Below the pieces are notes generated by a model. It searched no databases. It saw only the letters and a program-made list of their open reading frames with translations, and was not told where the DNA came from. A stretch of 64,000 bases of DNA, from positions 26,622 to 90,621 of IMG/VR virus record IMGVR_UViG_3300023110_002336. One strand, 5' to 3'. Shown here piece after piece: positions 44,341 to 51,407 of the stretch; the stretch's first letter is position 1; the number at the start of each line of letters is the position of its first letter. This stretch comes from a virus. The translations under genes and the position numbers were made by a program.

Positions 44341-44950
44341 TATCCTTCTCGGGTGGTCTTACACCAGATGCTAACACAATTTGACAAATGTGTTCAACTC
44401 TTTCTATGTGTTCAAACGCTTCCCAAGGATTTTTGCCTACGGCAGTGACGCCATGATTCTTTTGACCTACAATGTCAAACTCCCGAATTCCATTTTGAAT
44501 TCCAAGATTTCTACAGGTGTGTTCTGCTAACTGCTGCGATAGAGCATCCCAAGCAGCAACGTTAGGTCCAACGCGAGTGTAGCGATAGACCTCTGGAAAT
44601 GGCTTTACCATCTCGTTTAGATCCCAGCCAGCAAACATAGCAGCAACTATGCTGGGTGGATGTAGATGAACCGAACTAAGTGTTGTCTTGGCTTCTTTGA
44701 GAATTAGATAGTGCATCTCCCATTCGCCCGTTGGTTGGTAGTTGTGAGAACTGAAAAAATCAATTCCACCATCGTCCAACATAATTCCATTTATTATGTT
44801 CTCTGGCACAATAAGTTTCTTGTTGAATCCAGAAGGAGTAAAGTAAATTTTATTTTTGTCTTTGATTCTCACAGCAACGTTGCCATCGCGCGTCGTAATC
44901 CAGTTGCGCTTGTAGGCTTCGCGCATTACATCGCCCATCTGTGTCTTCAT
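44306..44950 (-). CDS. Class II aldolase/adducin-family protein
   Basis: A 214-residue protein with the family elements: TTRDGNVAVR (19-28) as the phosphate loop, E76/E78 in PTGEWEMH, the zinc ligands H95 and H97 in VHLHPPSIVAA, and H166 in KNHGVTAVGKNPWEA. Relatives include L-fuculose-1-phosphate aldolase, methylthioribulose dehydratase and ribulose-5-phosphate epimerase. Which reaction applies is not clear. It overlaps the phosphomannomutase gene by 35 bases and starts on the stop of the vWA gene (TAATG). Confidence 0.85.
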   Translation of the reverse strand: MKTQMGDVMREAYKRNWITTRDGNVAVRIKDKNKIYFTPSGFNKKLIVPENIINGIMLDDGGIDFFSSHNYQPTGEWEMHYLILKEAKTTLSSVHLHPPSIVAAMFAGWDLNEMVKPFPEVYRYTRVGPNVAAWDALSQQLAEHTCRNLGIQNGIREFDIVGQKNHGVTAVGKNPWEAFEHIERVEHICQIVLASGVRPPEKDNGKPKKFNLSL

Positions 44951-45900
44951 TATCTTACCAGTGAATCGTAACCAACTTTGATTGCTGCCCCGTCATTCAT
45001 AGGGAACTCAAAGTAAACTGTGTTCGTAGTTCTCAAGTAGTACCATGCTGTTTCCTCGACGCCATCTTGATAAACTACAATAGAGTCCTCAACTGGAACA
45101 CGAGATAATCTCAAGTGGGTGGTCTGAGAAAACAAGAAACTGCTATCAGCAAGAGCTAACTGCCAATCACCGCAAAAGTCTACAACCGTCTTATTGTAGT
45201 AGTCCATAAGGTCTTGGTATTTATGTCCGACATTAAACTCGCCGTAGAGACAATCAGGATCAGATGAAGGTAGCATCGCAATAGATACCACATCATACTG
45301 AACGTTTTCGTGATACTCTACCAACCATTCGTTAAATACTGAAACAGGTACAATACTTTGCTCGTCTTCATCACTGATGTAAAAGATTAGCTTGTCTACA
45401 CCGGGTCTCAAAAATTCAGAACCCTCAGAGGTCTGTGTAGCAAAACGATAATGAGATTCAAATGCTTGTTCTCTGTAATCTGGGTGCAGTAAGGATGGTG
45501 CTAGAATCAAATCTATTGTACTAGTGTCTTTATCAAAAGGTCCAACAAAGTAAGGTCTGCCAGCACTGTCAACCAAAGAGGAATTGATGATAGCCAACTG
45601 ATAATCGTCAGTCAGTAACTCAATGTCGGTTCTCAATAGGTCCATTCCAATTGAAACTTTTTCGTAGTCGTCTCGCATAGAACAAGAGGTGTCGAGAACA
45701 AGCAAAACATCCAAACTCACTGGCTTGGTTGGCTGCTCGAAATAATCAATGATTACCTCGGTCTCGGGTGGGTCTGCGTAGACAGGAGGTCCAGAGTCTT
45801 CTACGACGACCTCAACTTCTACTACTTTGTGCGGACTTATTAGAAAGTCGTTTCCGCATGAGAACAAAAACAAAAATAATAAACTAATAGTCTTGATCAT
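44950..45900 (-). CDS. Putative lipoprotein with von Willebrand factor A domain
   Basis: A 316-residue protein from the ATG at 45900. The first ~16 residues form a lipoprotein signal (MIKTISLLFLFLFSCG) with a lipobox cysteine. After a Val/Glu/Pro-rich linker, a vWA domain starts with VSLDVLLVLDTSCSM, giving the D-x-S-x-S metal-binding (MIDAS) motif. YQLAIINSS and KLIFYISDEDE follow as later strands. It would sit on the outer or inner membrane of the infected cell, or on the virion. The start has no clear ribosome site; a small overlapping Cys-rich frame just upstream could couple translation. A role in superinfection blocking or adhesion is only a guess. Confidence 0.72.
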   Translation of the reverse strand: MIKTISLLFLFLFSCGNDFLISPHKVVEVEVVVEDSGPPVYADPPETEVIIDYFEQPTKPVSLDVLLVLDTSCSMRDDYEKVSIGMDLLRTDIELLTDDYQLAIINSSLVDSAGRPYFVGPFDKDTSTIDLILAPSLLHPDYREQAFESHYRFATQTSEGSEFLRPGVDKLIFYISDEDEQSIVPVSVFNEWLVEYHENVQYDVVSIAMLPSSDPDCLYGEFNVGHKYQDLMDYYNKTVVDFCGDWQLALADSSFLFSQTTHLRLSRVPVEDSIVVYQDGVEETAWYYLRTTNTVYFEFPMNDGAAIKVGYDSLVR

Positions 45901-45976
45901 AACAGTCACAAGGGTCGCACTCACAGATGGGGCACGGACAAAAGTAACTAGTCAATAGGTTCAAGATTCTCAGCAT
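45884..45976 (-). CDS. Possible 30-residue cysteine-rich micropeptide
   Basis: An ATG at 45976 (AAGGA ~9 bases upstream) opens a 30-residue frame: a hydrophobic start (MLRILNLLTSYF) followed by CPCPICECDPCDC, six cysteines in CxC and CxxC spacing. It overlaps the end of the upstream gene and the first 17 bases of the vWA lipoprotein gene. The spacing suits metal binding or disulfides. It is short, so it may be chance; the ribosome site and the lack of one for the vWA gene argue for it. Confidence 0.4.
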   Translation of the reverse strand: MLRILNLLTSYFCPCPICECDPCDCYDQDY

Positions 45977-46151
45977 TTACGATCTTCCTTCTCCATTTAT
46001 CATCGATTTTTGGGTCGTCTATGTAAATCTCATAATAGTCGTTTGGTAGTCTATCAAGTATAACAGCTTTCTTTCCCTTTCTCAGATTTTCGCTTTGAGC
46101 ATCTGGAAACTGCCGATACATAACCCATTCGTCTATTCTAAATCTATGCAT
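45948..46151 (-). CDS. Small SH3/KOW-like protein
   Basis: A 67-residue protein from the ATG at 46151; a GTG at 46193 would add 14 residues, and neither has a good ribosome site. The pattern is a small beta barrel: FRIDEWVMYRQ, KGKKAVILDRL, YYEIYIDD, WRRKIVNAENLEPID. It belongs to the set of tiny barrel-like proteins scattered over 45.9-57.8 kb. It is directly downstream of a candidate structured RNA, which could control its translation. Confidence 0.65.
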   Translation of the reverse strand: MHRFRIDEWVMYRQFPDAQSENLRKGKKAVILDRLPNDYYEIYIDDPKIDDKWRRKIVNAENLEPID

Positions 46152-46218
46152 TTTACAAAAAGAAGAAAGGTCCGGTGCGGATCTCTTGCTCACCGCAGCT
46201 AGCCTACAGTTTAATTAC

Positions 46219-46288
46219 GGGTTCAGATGCCGACAGGTCGTGATAGGCATGGACCTGATTACCATAAGCTCCCCGCCGAACCTCGGGG
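46219..46288 (-). ncRNA. Candidate double-pseudoknot RNA
   Basis: The 106-base gap between genes holds a dense set of perfect complementary segments: GGTTC (46220-46224) with GAACC (46278-46282); ATGCC (46227-46231) with GGCAT (46246-46250); CAGGTC (46234-46239) with GACCTG (46252-46257); CCCCG (46271-46275) with CGGGG (46284-46288). The second and third pairs cross, as do the first and fourth, giving two pseudoknots. It lies in the 5' leader of the next small gene, so a cis-regulatory role is likeliest. The strand cannot be proven from pairing alone; minus is chosen from gene direction. Confidence 0.55.
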
Positions 46289-46299
46289 CAGAACACTTT

Positions 46300-46548
46300 T
46301 TATAACTTGTTGATTGTACTAATTAGCCCTTCTTTGCTAAAAAAGGAAACCTTATCAACTCTTAGCCATTCGCTGTACTTGTCATAGCCTCGCAGTTCCA
46401 TGACTCTCTGACGATCCATCTCAAATGCTTCATCGTCAACCCAATCTACACGGACCTCAGCCCATCCGTTCTGAATTCTCTCTTCTACTACCTTCCCAAA
46501 ACGAAGGCAGTGGTCTCCAAACTTAGTCCAAACGTTCTTGCCAATCAT
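46300..46548 (-). CDS. Small SH3/KOW-like protein
   Basis: An 82-residue protein with an AGGAGG site 6 bases before the ATG. The first ~50 residues alternate strands and turns in the KOW/SH3 style (KNVWTKFGD, RFGKVVEERI, WAEVRVDWVDDE), followed by a short C-terminal extension. No catalytic motif. One of about nine similar small proteins in this island. Confidence 0.7.
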   Translation of the reverse strand: MIGKNVWTKFGDHCLRFGKVVEERIQNGWAEVRVDWVDDEAFEMDRQRVMELRGYDKYSEWLRVDKVSFFSKEGLISTINKL

Positions 46549-46556
46549 AGAACCTC

Positions 46557-47249
46557 CTAGTAAAATTCTTTGTCTAGTTTCTCGGCTGGAACCTTACGCC
46601 ACAGTGCGACAATTTGATTGTCTTGTTGGTTGCTCTGTGGGTAAATGAATCCTATACTATTATAACGTTCTTCGGCTAGGTTGGCAACCATTTCGTATGT
46701 GTTTGGCTTTAAATGATGGAACCTAGGATTATCAACCATGAGAGTGTCACCTGCATGACGCTCTTTTGTGTAGTAGAGCCCATCTGAATCTTCTGTCTTG
46801 GTACAGATGTGCCATTCATTGTAGCGCTCACTGACGGAACACTTTTCGGCTGTCTTCATCTTCTCAGCAAATTCTGGAATGTTTGCTTCCATCCAGTTCT
46901 GCTGTTCTTGCTTTGAGGATAAACCTGCTGGGTCATCCATGACTGGATAGAGTTGGTTTGGTCTCAGCCTAACACGATAGGGGACACCTTCAATTCTTCC
47001 AATGCCTGTGTCTTCTTGTCCGAGACGAGTAAAAAAGAAAACTCTTGGTCTATCCCAACTTCTGTATTCTTGCTGAGTGTAATTCTTAAGATTTCTTGCA
47101 GCAATGTCAGGGTCTAGTTCTTCAATGTCTTCTACACTAGAAACGTGATAAAGAATAATGTTACCCTCATCATCTTGTTCTAATGGAATCTCAGAAATAA
47201 AATTTTGTTCTGTCAAGAACCTTCTGAAGTTTTCAATTATTAATTTCAT
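46557..47249 (-). CDS. Tagged protein, possible ADP-ribosyltransferase-like fold
   Basis: A 230-residue protein from the ATG at 47249 with GGAG 8 bases upstream. It begins with the shared island tag MKLIIENFRRFLTE, which ends in L-T-E. The body has ILYHVSSVEDIEELDPDIAA (~33-52), then PRVFFFTR (~69-76) and VPYRVRLRPNQLYPV. The order LYHxS, FFFT, then a later strand is reminiscent of ART-type toxins and DarT/PARP-like cores, but the call is weak. It is inferred to be packaged and delivered to the host because of the tag. Confidence 0.6.
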   Translation of the reverse strand: MKLIIENFRRFLTEQNFISEIPLEQDDEGNIILYHVSSVEDIEELDPDIAARNLKNYTQQEYRSWDRPRVFFFTRLGQEDTGIGRIEGVPYRVRLRPNQLYPVMDDPAGLSSKQEQQNWMEANIPEFAEKMKTAEKCSVSERYNEWHICTKTEDSDGLYYTKERHAGDTLMVDNPRFHHLKPNTYEMVANLAEERYNSIGFIYPQSNQQDNQIVALWRKVPAEKLDKEFY

Positions 47250-47580
47250 CAAAGAACTCCTGCAAGTCGTACTCTCTAACTAGTTTATGCAGAGTTTCAT
47301 AGTCAGTTCCAAGAAACCTAGCAGCATCCATCTTAGAGTCAGTAGCACTGATAGCAAACTTTATGATTGCTTCTTTAACTAGTTTCTTTGTGTTTGACAA
47401 CAAGTTGAAAGCATAAAGTTTATTATTTATGTGTCTTGCTGAGAGTTCTAATTTAACAGCAATCAAATCTTCTAATGAAAGACTATCAATGAATGTTAAA
47501 TTACTTTCATTTATGATATTATTATTTAATAATTTATTAATAATACTTTTGTGTTTGTACTTTGATCTTCTCTTCTTCAT
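47233..47580 (-). CDS. Fis-like helix-turn-helix protein
   Basis: A 115-residue protein. The start is very basic (MKKRRSKYKHKS). Residues ~69-107 match the Fis-type DNA-binding helix bundle: KEAIIKFAISATDSKMDAARFLGTDYETLHKLVREYDL, read as a helix, the A-A-R-x-L-G turn and a recognition helix. It is likely a transcription regulator of phage or host genes. A sigma70-like promoter places +1 at about its ATG (47580), so the mRNA may be leaderless. Confidence 0.7.
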   Translation of the reverse strand: MKKRRSKYKHKSIINKLLNNNIINESNLTFIDSLSLEDLIAVKLELSARHINNKLYAFNLLSNTKKLVKEAIIKFAISATDSKMDAARFLGTDYETLHKLVREYDLQEFFDEINN

Positions 47581-47586
47581 AGATAG

Positions 47587-47614
47587 ATCATAACACAAGA
47601 TCGTCAGTTGTCAA
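47587..47614 (-). promoter_or_regulatory. Sigma70-like promoter for the Fis-like gene, probably leaderless
   Basis: Minus strand: TTGACA at 47614-47609, 16-base spacer, TATGAT at 47592-47587 preceded by TGT. Only 6 bases separate the -10 box from the ATG at 47580, so transcription would start at or next to the start codon. Confidence 0.65.
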
Positions 47615-48376
47615 TCAGATTTCTAGATCTAATTGTTCTCCACCGTCAACAGGCTGTTCTTGCTTAGCCGTGTCGTAGGCTTGGTTGGTAGGTTCTTCAA
47701 CATTAGGCTGGATCTCACCTTCAAACTTATCAAAGTAGAGTTTAAGGTTGGCAATTAGGTAGTCAAAGAAAATTTCTTGATCTTCGGGATTAGAGAGCAT
47801 GTCGTAAGCATCAATGATTTGAGATTCAATTTTCTTGAAAGTTGTATACGCCATGTTACGACCTGTGGTATCTTTACCTTCGATGCCGAAAGCGTCCCTT
47901 GGATCCTCTTCTTCTTCTTTTTCCTTGGGTTTTTCGGGATTGATGTCAATGAACATGTCATCTTCGCCCTCATCGTCGGAGATCTGAACATCAACTTCTT
48001 CATCAAGTTCGCCTTGTGGGGCGTCTTCTGGTGCATCGTTGTTGAGTTCAACAGGTGTAAGGGTCTGAACAGTAGCCTGAATGATGTGAGCGCGGTAAGA
48101 CTCACGCTGCTCTTCAGAAGTGGTGAGAAGCTTATAGTCATCTTCAATTTGTGGAACAATCTTCTTTAGAAGGTCTTCCAGCACATTGATTCCAGTAGAC
48201 TTGTGTGGTGCAGGATCATTGTCGGGAGTTGAAGCCTCTTTGAGTTCGTGCTTCAAAAATTCTCTAATGATCTGACGTAGTTGTGTTTCTTCAGAGACTT
48301 TATTCTTGTTTCTTTTCTTGACAAGAGAGATCAAATCTCTTACATTCTCTCTAAGCAAATCTTCTGGGGTCTTCAT
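47615..48376 (-). CDS. Acidic protein with internal KQIIKEEL-type motif
   Basis: A 253-residue, highly acidic protein. The N-terminal helix (PEDLLRENVRDLISLVKKR) is followed by TQLRQIIREFLKHELKEA (~32-49), the same kind of amphipathic motif that starts two other island proteins. The middle (~115-165) is a low-complexity acidic stretch (DEEVDVQISDDEGEDD, KEKEEEEDP). The C-terminal part is helical with aromatic residues. It could be a scaffold or a virion cargo adaptor; nothing shows enzymatic activity. It overlaps the next gene upstream by 4 bases (ATGA). Confidence 0.65.
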   Translation of the reverse strand: MKTPEDLLRENVRDLISLVKKRNKNKVSEETQLRQIIREFLKHELKEASTPDNDPAPHKSTGINVLEDLLKKIVPQIEDDYKLLTTSEEQRESYRAHIIQATVQTLTPVELNNDAPEDAPQGELDEEVDVQISDDEGEDDMFIDINPEKPKEKEEEEDPRDAFGIEGKDTTGRNMAYTTFKKIESQIIDAYDMLSNPEDQEIFFDYLIANLKLYFDKFEGEIQPNVEEPTNQAYDTAKQEQPVDGGEQLDLEI

Positions 48377-49152
48377 TTGACTAATCCTTCCTTCATAAGT
48401 AGTTTCAAGACTTCTTTGTATAAGTATAACTCATTGTACTCACTTTGTTTCTTCTTTCTTTTTCTCGCTCCAAGCGGCGCTCCGTATCCTTGGACGGCAC
48501 CACCAGCCATAGCAGACATCTCTTCGATCTGTGAGTCTAGACCAAGCACAGCCCTCACAGAATCAGTTCTGCCGTCTCCAAAAAACTCATCAGCGTTCTC
48601 GCCCTGCTCTAACATTTTACGAGCGTCAGTAGCGCTGAACGGCTCTCCAGAGGGTCTTTTGGCTGGGACGACGGCTGTCTCTTCTGGTGGTAGTAGGTTG
48701 ACGCCGGGTTTGATGTATTTTGCGGCAGTCTTCCAACGTTTGAAATCACCACCTTTCTGGCTAGCACCCAAGACGACGTTTGTTCCGGGCTCTAATGGAC
48801 CTTCTTCTCCGACAAACTCAAATGTGGCTTGGACAGGGGAAGGCTTAGGGGAAACCTCAAGTCTTACATTAGGTAACCCCGCATCGTCAAGGAGCATTTC
48901 CCAGATTTCCATAGACTGCCTAGCAGTGATTGGCTTACCGCCAACACCCCTGCTTGCCTTGAGAGGAGAAGAAATAAGAACAATCACCTCGTCTGCTTGT
49001 TGGGCATACTGGCGAACCATGTCCAAATGCCCCAAATGTGGTGGTTTGAAAGCACCGGGTACAATAGCGATAGTCCGACCCCCTACAGGATCGGAATCTT
49101 CGTCTTCTAACTCTAAAACGAGTTCTTCTATGCTGTTGTATAATTCAGACAT
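48373..49152 (-). CDS. Cytidylyltransferase/NMNAT-like nucleotidyltransferase
   Basis: A 259-residue protein with an HxGH nucleotidyltransferase domain at ~25-210: VPGAFKPPHLGHLDMV is the nucleotide site, and FSATDARKML (~177-186) takes the place of the ISS-T-x-x-R motif. The C-terminal ~60 residues form a tail: EEMSAMAGGAVQGYGA, a basic patch (RKRKKK) and a last helix LYLYKEVLKLLMKEGL, loosely like the other amphipathic motifs of the island. The substrate may be a nucleotide (NAD salvage) or a sugar phosphate. AGGAG lies 6 bases upstream. Confidence 0.82.
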   Translation of the reverse strand: MSELYNSIEELVLELEDEDSDPVGGRTIAIVPGAFKPPHLGHLDMVRQYAQQADEVIVLISSPLKASRGVGGKPITARQSMEIWEMLLDDAGLPNVRLEVSPKPSPVQATFEFVGEEGPLEPGTNVVLGASQKGGDFKRWKTAAKYIKPGVNLLPPEETAVVPAKRPSGEPFSATDARKMLEQGENADEFFGDGRTDSVRAVLGLDSQIEEMSAMAGGAVQGYGAPLGARKRKKKQSEYNELYLYKEVLKLLMKEGLVK

Positions 49153-49160
49153 TAGAACTC

Positions 49161-49406
49161 CTATAGATCGAGGTCTTCTTCCAGAATTGAAACCTTTTTG
49201 TTGAGAACTTCATTTGTGTGCTTCATTTCTCTCGCTTTGAGTTTTATCTCAGAGAGAACATCACAAATGGCTTGAAGCCTAGCCTCTTCACTTAGAGACT
49301 TAGGCTTTGCCTTTAACAACTTTAGTTCTTGTTGTGCTTCCTCGATAAGACTCTCAAGATCTTCTTTTCTTGGAACCCCGTCAAGGAAATCGCGCCACTT
49401 AGACAT
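49161..49406 (-). CDS. Small coiled-coil protein
   Basis: An 81-residue protein from the ATG at 49406; upstream GTG and ATG options exist. It starts MSKWRDFLDGVP, then is almost entirely helical with heptad spacing (LESLIEEAQQELKLLKAK, AICDVLSEIKLKAREMKH, NKKVSILEEDL). Its ATG overlaps the stop of the 52-residue gene just upstream, so translation is probably coupled. The KWRDFL start is loosely like the island tag, but lacks the rest. Function unknown. Confidence 0.6.
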   Translation of the reverse strand: MSKWRDFLDGVPRKEDLESLIEEAQQELKLLKAKPKSLSEEARLQAICDVLSEIKLKAREMKHTNEVLNKKVSILEEDLDL

Positions 49407-49557
49407 CTTCATTCTCACTTTGGGCTTGGTCTAATAAAAATCCTTGTGATTTCAAAAATTCTATCATTTCAGAATTAGAAATACCATTTTTATGAGAAAA
49501 ATGTGTTTTTTCTTGTTCTTTATTTTGAACTGGTATTTTCTTATATTCTTTTGACAT
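49399..49557 (-). CDS. Small protein of 52 residues, unknown function
   Basis: A short frame from ATG 49557 to TAA 49401-49399. Its start overlaps the stop of the metallopeptidase gene (TAATG), and its stop overlaps the ATG of the coiled-coil gene. The protein begins MSKEYKKIPVQNKEQEKTHF and ends in a helix (NSEMIEFLKSQGFLLDQ). The close packing supports a real gene. No domain is recognised. Confidence 0.55.
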   Translation of the reverse strand: MSKEYKKIPVQNKEQEKTHFSHKNGISNSEMIEFLKSQGFLLDQAQSENEDV

Positions 49558-50627
49558 TATCTAGACACTTTTTTATTCATAGCTTCTTTGACTAATTTGC
49601 GGATTAGGTTACGAATCTGTGCTTCGTCCATCTTTTCTTTCTTGTCTTGGTCCTTGCAAGGAACGTGATCGCACTTTTCGTCCTTGCCGTCGCCATCATC
49701 ATACTTACCTTTTTCTTCTGCCTCTTCCATCGGGCGAGCACGCTTCTGTGAAGAACGGCGGTCGTCATTCTGCTCGCGGTCAGCAGTCAATTCACGACCT
49801 GAAGAAGAAGCGCCTTCCTCGATCTCTTCTGATTCTGCGTAGAGACCCTGAGCCATCACGGCTGCATCTATGCACTTTTGGGAACCTTCTTCTGCTCCGC
49901 CGCGACGGCATTCTGGCGGCAAGAATCTTTCGTCGCCTTCCTCTTCAAGATGCTTGCGATAGTCCTTCTCACCGTAGTATCCCTTTATGGCGTCTTCATA
50001 ACGGTCACGATCCCGCGCCGTTTTTATCTTTTTCTTGGCGGCAGCCACACTATTCGGGAGATCTTCGTCGTCTCCGGTGCGTCCTTTGAAGACACCCTCT
50101 TCAACAGCTTCTTCCTCCTGAGACTCAGTAAGAAGATTAAATGAGAAACCCCATTTCTCTGTTAGGAGAGTTGGTAACTCTCTGTTTTTCCAATCTTTAA
50201 TAGACATGTCTTTTTTTGCTCCTTTCTGCAAAGATTCATTGTAAATAGTGCCCTTTATGCTATCTTCCCAATCACGAAAACACAAATTGCCTTTCTCGTA
50301 GGCTTGCCTCTCCATTTCGCGTAGGTGAGCGTCATTTTGGGCATAGCCCTCACCCATTTCACCTACGTCGTTGAACTGACCATTACAATTCTGTGTGTGA
50401 TGCACCAGTTCGTGAGATAGGGAACGCATAACGTCTTTCGGATGTCTCCCATTTATGTAAAGAGTGACCGACATCTTCTCTGGGTCATAGTAAGCGGTCT
50501 TGCCTAATGGATTCTGTGCGTTCTCGGGATCATCACGCAAAAACACACGCGGTGGCTTCTGAAAGCCCATTCGCTTCTGAGCGAACGGCATGAACTGATT
50601 GAACAGCGGCTGTAGAATGTCTTTCAT
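49557..50627 (-). CDS. HExxH metallopeptidase with C-terminal amphipathic motif
   Basis: A 356-residue protein. The zinc site is HELVHHTQ (72-79), and HLREMERQAYEKG (~101-113) provides an E-x-x-x-A third-ligand segment. The N-terminal 120 residues thus form a compact zincin. The rest is low-complexity and charged, with two L-L-T-E sites (~154-170: LPTLLTEKW, FNLLTES) that look like prohead-protease cleavage sites, and repeated acidic segments. The C-terminus carries AQIRNLIRKLVKEAMNKK, related to the KQIIKEEL motif. I infer a virion-processed protein. It overlaps the VOC gene by 4 bases. Confidence 0.78.
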   Translation of the reverse strand: MKDILQPLFNQFMPFAQKRMGFQKPPRVFLRDDPENAQNPLGKTAYYDPEKMSVTLYINGRHPKDVMRSLSHELVHHTQNCNGQFNDVGEMGEGYAQNDAHLREMERQAYEKGNLCFRDWEDSIKGTIYNESLQKGAKKDMSIKDWKNRELPTLLTEKWGFSFNLLTESQEEEAVEEGVFKGRTGDDEDLPNSVAAAKKKIKTARDRDRYEDAIKGYYGEKDYRKHLEEEGDERFLPPECRRGGAEEGSQKCIDAAVMAQGLYAESEEIEEGASSSGRELTADREQNDDRRSSQKRARPMEEAEEKGKYDDGDGKDEKCDHVPCKDQDKKEKMDEAQIRNLIRKLVKEAMNKKVSR

Positions 50628-50956
50628 TTGAGGAAGGTCTCACTTTGCTTTGGAGAATACCAAATATACTCTAAGTAGTTGCCAAATGGGTCTTTGACAT
50701 AGACGCCGACTGTGCCATCCCGATGATGAACTCTCACTCCATCTTCTGGAAGGTCATCGTATTCCTCCACCAGCACCCCAATGTGTTCATAGGGGTAGTA
50801 TTCTTCATTTATAAGGGCTATGTTGGTGTTTCCTACCTTTAGGCGAATGTATTTGTGGTCCTTGTAGGTAATTTCAGCACTAAGATGCCCCAAATACCAT
50901 GATTCTGCGATTTCTAGGTCGCTTACTTTGATTGCTATGTGGTCTATAATGTTCAT
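50624..50956 (-). CDS. Glyoxalase/bleomycin-resistance (VOC) family protein
   Basis: A 110-residue single VOC module: start IDHIAIKVSDLEIAESWYLGHL, mid strand YIRLKVGNTNIALIN, HIGVLVEEYDDL, and the closing block VYVKDPFGNYLEYIWY. The likely metal ligands are H6, H58 and the late E. VOC proteins open epoxides, isomerise or bind small molecules. A job in this phage is not apparent. It starts one base after the upstream stop. Confidence 0.85.
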   Translation of the reverse strand: MNIIDHIAIKVSDLEIAESWYLGHLSAEITYKDHKYIRLKVGNTNIALINEEYYPYEHIGVLVEEYDDLPEDGVRVHHRDGTVGVYVKDPFGNYLEYIWYSPKQSETFLK

Positions 50957-50957
50957 T

Positions 50958-51218
50958 TTATACCTCTTTTTCGTCTGCTGAAGACACTAGTTTTAGTGAA
51001 AAAGTGAACAATTCTACCGGTATTTTCGGCTCTTTCATGGGTAAAACGGTGGTTACACACACCATTCTATCAGAAAAAATGGTGTTTTTTACCTCTAAAA
51101 CGACTCCAAGGTGTTGAATCCAGTCAGAATTGTCAGAATTCCACTTAGACCAAGCAACAATGTCACCGATTTTGATGTTTTCAGCCGCTAACTCACCGAA
51201 ATTGTTCTTTTCTTCCAT
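50958..51218 (-). CDS. Small SH3/KOW-like protein
   Basis: An 86-residue protein from the ATG at 51218; a TTG at 51299 would add a non-matching 27 residues. ENIKIGDIVAWSKW, HLGVVLEVKN, MVCVTTVLPM and VELFTFSLKLV show the five-strand barrel pattern with the typical I-G-D-I-V opening. The ribosome site is weak. Same island family as the other small barrel proteins. Confidence 0.62.
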   Translation of the reverse strand: MEEKNNFGELAAENIKIGDIVAWSKWNSDNSDWIQHLGVVLEVKNTIFSDRMVCVTTVLPMKEPKIPVELFTFSLKLVSSADEKEV

Positions 51219-51253
51219 CTCACGAGAGTAAATAGCGCCCAAAGCGGTCTTTA

Positions 51254-51406
51254 TTAGACCAAATGTTGGGATTTGGACCAAAACTGTCCCAAAATACAAC
51301 CAATTCCTGTTATAACTGTAATTTCATAGCCAAAAAATGCATAAAATAGCCAAAAACAAACTACAGTCAATGTAATTTTTGGTATTTTGCCAAAAGTAAG
51401 CATCAT
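51254..51406 (-). CDS. Small membrane protein of 50 residues
   Basis: A frame from ATG 51406 to TAA at 51256-51254, one base after the stop of the upstream gene. The first ATG is followed directly by a second. Residues ~11-45 are strongly hydrophobic (ITLTVVCFWLFYAFFG, ITVITGIGCILG), enough for one or two membrane spans. It fills an otherwise empty 190-base gap. It could be a holin- or inhibitor-like peptide; only the membrane character is visible. Confidence 0.5.
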   Translation of the reverse strand: MMLTFGKIPKITLTVVCFWLFYAFFGYEITVITGIGCILGQFWSKSQHLV

Positions 51407-51407
51407 A

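Noticed and set aside
48281-49204. Long open frame on the plus strand (307 codons)
   Set aside because: It lies opposite the nucleotidyltransferase gene with its HxGH motif and the next gene. Its protein is Ser/Pro-rich with no domain. It is a shadow frame.
49161-49406. Eighth tagged protein (start MSKWRDFLDG)
   Set aside because: Only the W-R-x-F-L part matches; the M-K-L-I/L-x-E-N lead and the final T-E are missing, so it is not counted with the seven.
49619-50089. Plus-strand frame of 156 codons
   Set aside because: It mirrors the charged low-complexity region of the metallopeptidase; the Arg/His/Leu-rich product is a typical shadow.
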